Shown: piece after piece, positions 14,669-17,291 of the stretch
Layout: every line of letters starts with the position of its first letter
Numbering within the stretch: position 1 is the first letter of the stretch
Assembly: GCA_025966175.1 (NCBI GenBank)
Contig: JAOPVN010000188.1
Span: 1-17,291 of the forward strand
Reading direction: 5' to 3'
Length of the DNA stretch: 17,291 nucleotides
Origin: Modestobacter sp.
GTDB taxonomy: Bacteria; Actinomycetota; Actinomycetes; Mycobacteriales; Geodermatophilaceae
The notes under the pieces: model-generated
The model's input: only the letters and a program-made list of their open reading frames with translations
The model's database searches: none
What the model was told of the DNA's origin: nothing
Made by a program: the position numbers and the translations under genes

Positions 14669-15201
14669 TCAGCCGGCGACGACGACCGCGGGTGCCGCTC
14701 TCCTGCGCCGTTCGGCCGCCTCCGGATGGACGACCATCACCGGGCACGCGGCGTGCACCACGCAGTGCAGCGCCACCGAACCAGCATGCCGGGCAACCGG
14801 CTGCGACTGCCGACCACCAGCAGGGCGGCACCTGCACTCCGCTCCACGAGCACCGCACCGGCCGGTGCCTCCGCGGCCAGCACGCGCACCGGCACCCGGC
14901 TCCCACCGGACAGCTCGGCCACCCGCTCCCAGGCCCGGGCAGCGCCCGCTTCCGGACCTCGGCGAGCGGAGCGGGCACGACGACCGCCGACTCCCCCCAG
15001 TAGACCGGCAGCGGCAACCCCGACCACCGCCTCGACCTCCGCGTTCATCTCCTCGGCCAGGTCGACCGCGCGCATCAGCGCGGCCTGTGCGGCATCGGAG
15101 TCATCGAGTCCGACGACGACCCGCGGCGACGAGGCCACCGCGCCGGGCAGCAGCGACGGCGTGGCGATGGCGGGGTGGACCACGACGACCGGGCAGGCGG
15201 T
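14669..15201 (-). pseudogene. Universal stress protein remnant: end of domain 1 plus frameshifted domain 2
   Basis: Reading leftward from about 15201, the sequence gives TACPVVVVHPAIATPSLL, the last strand of a first Usp domain, then RVVVGLDDSDAAQAAL, the start of a second domain. The reading frame must shift near 15011-15030 to continue as LPVYWGESAVVVPAPLAEV, shift back near 14935-14955 to give RAWERVAELSGGSRVPVRVL, and shift again near 14783-14800 to reach GSVALHCVVHAACPVMVVHP and the stop at 14669. The ATP-binding loop is also shortened (GSRSRLPGML before the last shift). No single frame gives a complete domain, and most of domain 1 is absent. I read this as a decayed tandem universal stress protein. 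Sequencing error is possible for one shift but unlikely for all of them plus the deletion. Confidence 0.82.
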
Positions 15202-15715
15202 CCATGCCGAGGATGAAGTCGTACAGCGACCGCGGATACCGACCGCGGACCAGCAGGGCGATCCCGGCCACGAGCACGAGGAGGCCGATCAGACCACCGC
15301 GGCCCAGCCGTCATTCCCTGCGCCGCCGGGGTTCGATCGGCCGGTGAGCCGCAGGCCGCCACCGCGAAGACCCCGAGCACCAGGTAGTGCGGCAGCGCGA
15401 GCAGCCACCACTTGACGAGCACGAGGCCGCGGGACAGCCGTTCCGGGTAGGGCACGTCCAGATGTGCCGGGTAGTTCGGCACCTCGGCCAGGGTGAACGG
15501 CGGATAGCGGTCGGTGCCGAGCGCCCCGTAGCCGTAGTAGTGCACCCGCCAACTCCAGCGCAGCACCCCGACGTTGAAGTCGAACAGCGCCCGCGGATAA
15601 CGGCCGGTGACCAGGATCGCGAAGAACGCGATGACGCTGACGACGAGGACGGCCAGCCACAGGAAGACCAGGACGGCGTCGACCCGCACGTGTACGGCAT
15701 GCGTTCCTCGGTCAC
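15202..15715 (-). pseudogene. DUF4389 membrane protein remnant, 3'-truncated and frameshifted
   Basis: The core of a DUF4389 protein is clear: VFLWLAVLVVSVIAFFAIL, TGRYPRALFDFNVGVLRW, YYGYGALGTDRYPPFTLAEV, YPERLSRGLVLVKWWLLALP and HYLVLGVF. The intact start appears to be GTG 15715 (VTEERMPY, with a GAAGAGG ribosome site), but a frameshift near 15690-15700 is needed to reach VHVRVDA, and the first membrane hairpin of the family (RLSRWLWLVKWLL-like) seems deleted there. Another shift, between about 15350 and 15300, is needed to reach GLIGLLVLVAGIALLVRG and YPRSLYDFILGMD. There the family's C-terminal part stops and out-of-frame universal stress protein sequence begins. A DosR-box-like site lies upstream at 15830-15843, so the intact ancestor was probably a regulon member. 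Confidence 0.8.
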
Positions 15716-15829
15716 AACGGGCCTCTTCCCATCGCCCGCCGACCGCCCGCGGGAGCGGCTGCCTCCGACGAGGCCCCCGAACGTCGCACCCGATGCGTTC
15801 ACGGACCACGAGCCTTGGTCGCACGCCGA

Positions 15830-15843
15830 TGGACCGACGTCCC
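15830..15843. promoter_or_regulatory. DosR-box-like site upstream of the DUF4389 remnant
   Basis: TGGACCGACGTCCC matches nine of ten half-site bases of GGGAC-N4-GTCCC. It lies 114 bases upstream of the remnant's start and just past the stop of the DUF1003 gene. The 143-base gap 15716-15858 holds nothing else recognisable. Confidence 0.5.
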
Positions 15844-15858
15844 GAGCGGGCAGGGGCG

Positions 15859-16353
15859 TCAGTTGCCGGGCGGCCGGGCGCCGGGCGAGTCGCTCCGGTA
15901 GAGGCGTGTCCGGAGGGTTCCCGGTCCGAAGTCGTCATCGGCGGGATCTTGTGCCCCCACCTGGCGGTGGATGCAGCGGACCAGGGCGCGGACCTCGTTG
16001 ATGAGCTCCTCGCTGTCAATGTCGGTGGCGTAGTCGTGGGCCGCCAGTTCCGAGGAGATCTGGTCCGCTCGCCGCGCCGCGATGAGGAGGATGGCGCCCT
16101 GCATGGCAGCCAGGCAACTGAGGATGAGGTTCAACAGGATGAACGGGTACGGGTCGAAACCGGTGCCGCCGTTGCCGATCATCCAGCCGGCCAGGAAGAC
16201 CAGCGCCGCGAAGACGAAGATCCACGAGCCCATTCCGTTGCGCAGCCGGTCGGCAGCGCGTTCGCCGAGCGTCAGCTGGTCGCCGCTCCGCACGCCTGGG
16301 TGGCGCCGCGGGAAGGGCAGGTGTCTGCGGCGGTCAGCCGGAGAGAGCGTCAT
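15859..16353 (-). CDS. DUF1003 family membrane protein (164 aa)
   Basis: The family pattern is LGERAADRLRNGMGSWIFVF, a first membrane helix (about 41-60, ending AGWMIGN), the FDPYPFILLNLILSCLAAMQ segment beginning the second helix (about 70-95), and a cytoplasmic stretch RRADQISSELAAHDYATDID followed by a Glu/Arg-rich helix (EELINEVRALVRCIHRQV). DUF1003 proteins have two membrane helices and no established biochemical role. ATG 16353 is chosen to give the usual short N-terminus; GTG 16362 is possible. Neither has a good ribosome site, so a leaderless or short-leader transcript is possible. A perfect DosR-box-like palindrome lies 88 bases upstream, the best in the window. Confidence 0.88.
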   Translation of the reverse strand: MTLSPADRRRHLPFPRRHPGVRSGDQLTLGERAADRLRNGMGSWIFVFAALVFLAGWMIGNGGTGFDPYPFILLNLILSCLAAMQGAILLIAARRADQISSELAAHDYATDIDSEELINEVRALVRCIHRQVGAQDPADDDFGPGTLRTRLYRSDSPGARPPGN

Positions 16354-16698
16354 GCCCGGCACGGTAGGACGCGCCGGCGAACGGGCCGAGGAACTCGGTT
16401 CCGTCCGGTCGCGGTACGGCCCTGCGTACCCGGACCAGCCGGGGACGAAGGTCCCTGCCGTTCGGGGCCTGCGGCCGGTGGTCGGCCCGAGCCCGGTCGT
16501 GCAGCGTCGCTCCCATGAGCGAGTGCACCAGTGGCGGGCGGGCATCGACCGACGCGGACGGCGACGGTTGCTGGACCAGGTCGCGGACTCGCCACGAGAC
16601 CGTGGGCTCGTCGAATGCGAGGGTGGTCGCCGGGCGGCTCACGGTGCGGAGTCCAGCACGCGGGCCCACGACGCCCACCACCGCACTGAGGAGAGCCG
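16354..16698. other. 345-base divergent intergenic region between DUF1003 and PPOX genes
   Basis: It holds the perfect palindrome at 16442-16455 in its left part. The right part (16515-16698) contains a possible 65-codon plus-strand frame, beginning MSECTSGGRAS and running into the PPOX start, with no ribosome site and rare AGG/AGA codons; I do not call it a gene. No RNA gene or repeat was recognised. Confidence 0.5.
16442..16455. promoter_or_regulatory. Perfect DosR-box core palindrome
   Basis: GGGACGAAGGTCCC matches all ten half-site bases of GGGAC-N4-GTCCC. It is 88 bases upstream of the DUF1003 ATG (minus strand) and 243 bases upstream of the PPOX gene (plus strand), so it most likely controls DUF1003. 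Confidence 0.7.
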
Positions 16699-17178
16699 AT
16701 GGGCACCACTGAACGCGAGCGCCTGCTCGAAGTCCTCGACGAGGCCGAGTGCCGTCGACTGCTCGCGACTGCCTCCATCGGACGTATCGCCTTCACCGAA
16801 GGAGCGATGCCCGTGATCCAACCCGCTTCGTTCGCACTGAAGGGCGAGGACGTGTTCATCCCGACCGGCCTGAGCAGCAAGATGGCAGCGGGGAGCCGAG
16901 GCGCCGTGCTGGCCTTCGAGGTCGACGACTACGACCTGGTCGCCCGCACCGGGTGGAACGTCACCGTCATCGGCCCGTCCCGCCTGGTCAGCCAGCCCGA
17001 CCAGGTCCGCGAGCTGGATGCGCTGGGGGTCCTGCCCTGGGCTCCCTCGGCGAGGCACTGCTACATCGCCCTGCGCATGACGGTGGTGCGTGGCCGGCGG
17101 ATCTCATCGACCGATGTGCCGGTCGATCCGGATCCCCGTGCGCCTCGCGGGCTGGTGGAGGAGGCGCCGTGCAGGTGA
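16699..17178 (+). CDS. Pyridoxamine 5'-phosphate oxidase-fold (PPOX) protein (159 aa)
   Basis: The split-barrel flavin-binding fold is suggested by LLATASIGRIAFTEGAMPVI (21-40), the QPASFALKGEDVFIPT strand region, SSKMAAGSRGAVLAFEVDDY, and GWNVTVIGPSRLV (85-97). The pattern CRRLLATASIGRIAF, then PVIxPxxF, then VAFEVD matches the actinobacterial PPOX group that includes DosR-regulated members in M. tuberculosis. Members bind FMN or F420; which one applies here, and the substrate, cannot be deduced. The ATG has GAGGAG (16688-16693) at 5-base spacing. The final codons overlap the start of the CBS-domain gene by 10 bases, implying coupled translation. The tail after YIALRMTVVRGRRIS is low complexity. 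Confidence 0.9.
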   Translation: MGTTERERLLEVLDEAECRRLLATASIGRIAFTEGAMPVIQPASFALKGEDVFIPTGLSSKMAAGSRGAVLAFEVDDYDLVARTGWNVTVIGPSRLVSQPDQVRELDALGVLPWAPSARHCYIALRMTVVRGRRISSTDVPVDPDPRAPRGLVEEAPCR

Positions 17179-17291
17179 GAGATGTGATGACCCACGAGGT
17201 GGTCACCGCGCGACCCGAGAGCTCTGCCAGAGAGGCGGCCGAGCTGATGGTCGCGGGCGGGTTCGCCGCGCTCCCCGTCGTCGATGAGGTC
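17169..17291 (+). CDS. CBS-domain protein, partial at right edge
   Basis: The visible 41 residues read MQVRDVMTHEVVTARPE followed by SSAREAAELMVAGGFAALPV and VDEV. This is the start of a CBS domain, with the typical VRDVMT opening and a helix-strand unit ending in ALPVVD. CBS pairs bind adenosyl nucleotides and regulate partner proteins; two CBS proteins belong to the M. tuberculosis DosR regulon. GTG 17169 is chosen because GGAGGAGG (17157-17164) precedes it by 4 bases; GTG 17175, overlapping the PPOX stop as GTGA, is the alternative. Whether a BON domain follows, as often happens, cannot be seen. Confidence 0.88.
   Translation, partial: MQVRDVMTHEVVTARPESSAREAAELMVAGGFAALPVVDEV

Noticed and set aside
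14625..15183. Treating the minus-strand frames at 14625-15017 and 14737-15183 as two separate intact genes
   Set aside because: Each frame contains only part of a Usp domain, and the conserved segments alternate between frames, which is the pattern of a single frameshifted gene.
15075..16019. A single 314-residue minus-strand gene across the DUF4389 region
   Set aside because: The frame extends well upstream through intergenic DNA without family similarity, loses DUF4389 similarity after GVFAVA, and ends in a Pro/Arg-rich frame that is the wrong frame of the universal stress protein remnant.
16363..16545. A 64-residue N-terminal extension of the DUF1003 protein
   Set aside because: The extension is low complexity, unlike DUF1003 N-termini, and would cover the perfect DosR-box palindrome.
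16572..16586. GGACCAGGTC in front of the PPOX gene as a DevR box
   Set aside because: The spacer is too short by one or two bases and the outer half-site bases do not match.
16515..16712. A 65-codon plus-strand frame (MSECTSGGRAS...) just before the PPOX gene
   Set aside because: No ribosome site, several rare AGG/AGA codons, and it runs 14 bases into the PPOX start. High G/C third positions occur by chance in this composition.

Overview
This is a GC-rich (roughly 70% or more, with strong G/C preference at third codon positions) actinobacterial window. The gene content (a DevR/DosR-type response regulator, a DevS-type two-GAF histidine kinase, several universal stress proteins, an Acg-type nitroreductase, a CtpF-like P-type ATPase, a PPOX-fold protein, DUF1003 and DUF4389 proteins, and a phosphoketolase plus acetate kinase pair) resembles the dormancy/hypoxia regulon of Mycobacterium tuberculosis. 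The protein style suggests a soil or rock actinomycete such as Geodermatophilaceae. That taxonomic guess is inference only.

Layout. (1) 1-840, minus strand: a universal stress protein translationally coupled to a slipin/band-7 protein that runs off the left edge. (2) 1043-3324: a sensor kinase (+) and a DevR-like regulator (-), tail to tail with 5 bases between them. (3) 3552-4490 (+): an unknown multi-pass membrane protein, divergent from devR. (4) 4406-5745 (-): a tandem-domain universal stress protein coupled to an unknown 119-residue protein. (5) 5962-8002 (+): an Acg-like nitroreductase and a second tandem universal stress protein, ending in a shared inverted-repeat terminator. (6) 8038-10780 (-): a small Cys/His-rich protein followed by a cation P-type ATPase. 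(7) 11058-14602 (+): phosphoketolase and acetate kinase with a 4-base overlap, then a strong hairpin. (8) 14669-15715 (-): a decayed stretch in which a DUF4389 gene and a tandem universal stress protein gene are joined out of frame and carry further frameshifts. (9) 15859-16353 (-): a DUF1003 membrane protein. (10) 16699 to the right edge (+): a PPOX-fold protein overlapping a CBS-domain protein.

The most informative unlisted signal is a recurring 14-base palindrome, GGGAC-N4-GTCCC and close variants, in nearly every divergent promoter region: 918-931, 3480-3493, 5870-5883, 10904-10917, 10925-10938, 11009-11022, 15830-15843, and a perfect copy at 16442-16455. This is the core of the known DosR box, and the recognition helix of the DevR-like protein here is nearly identical to that of M. 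tuberculosis DosR. The window therefore reads as one locally clustered DevR regulon linking stress proteins, a cation pump, flavin enzymes and an ATP-yielding phosphoketolase/acetate kinase shunt. The partner kinase appears to have lost the heme-ligand segment of its first GAF domain, so its input signal may not be the O2/NO/CO sensing of mycobacterial DevS/DosT.

No tRNA, rRNA, CRISPR array or insertion sequence was recognised.
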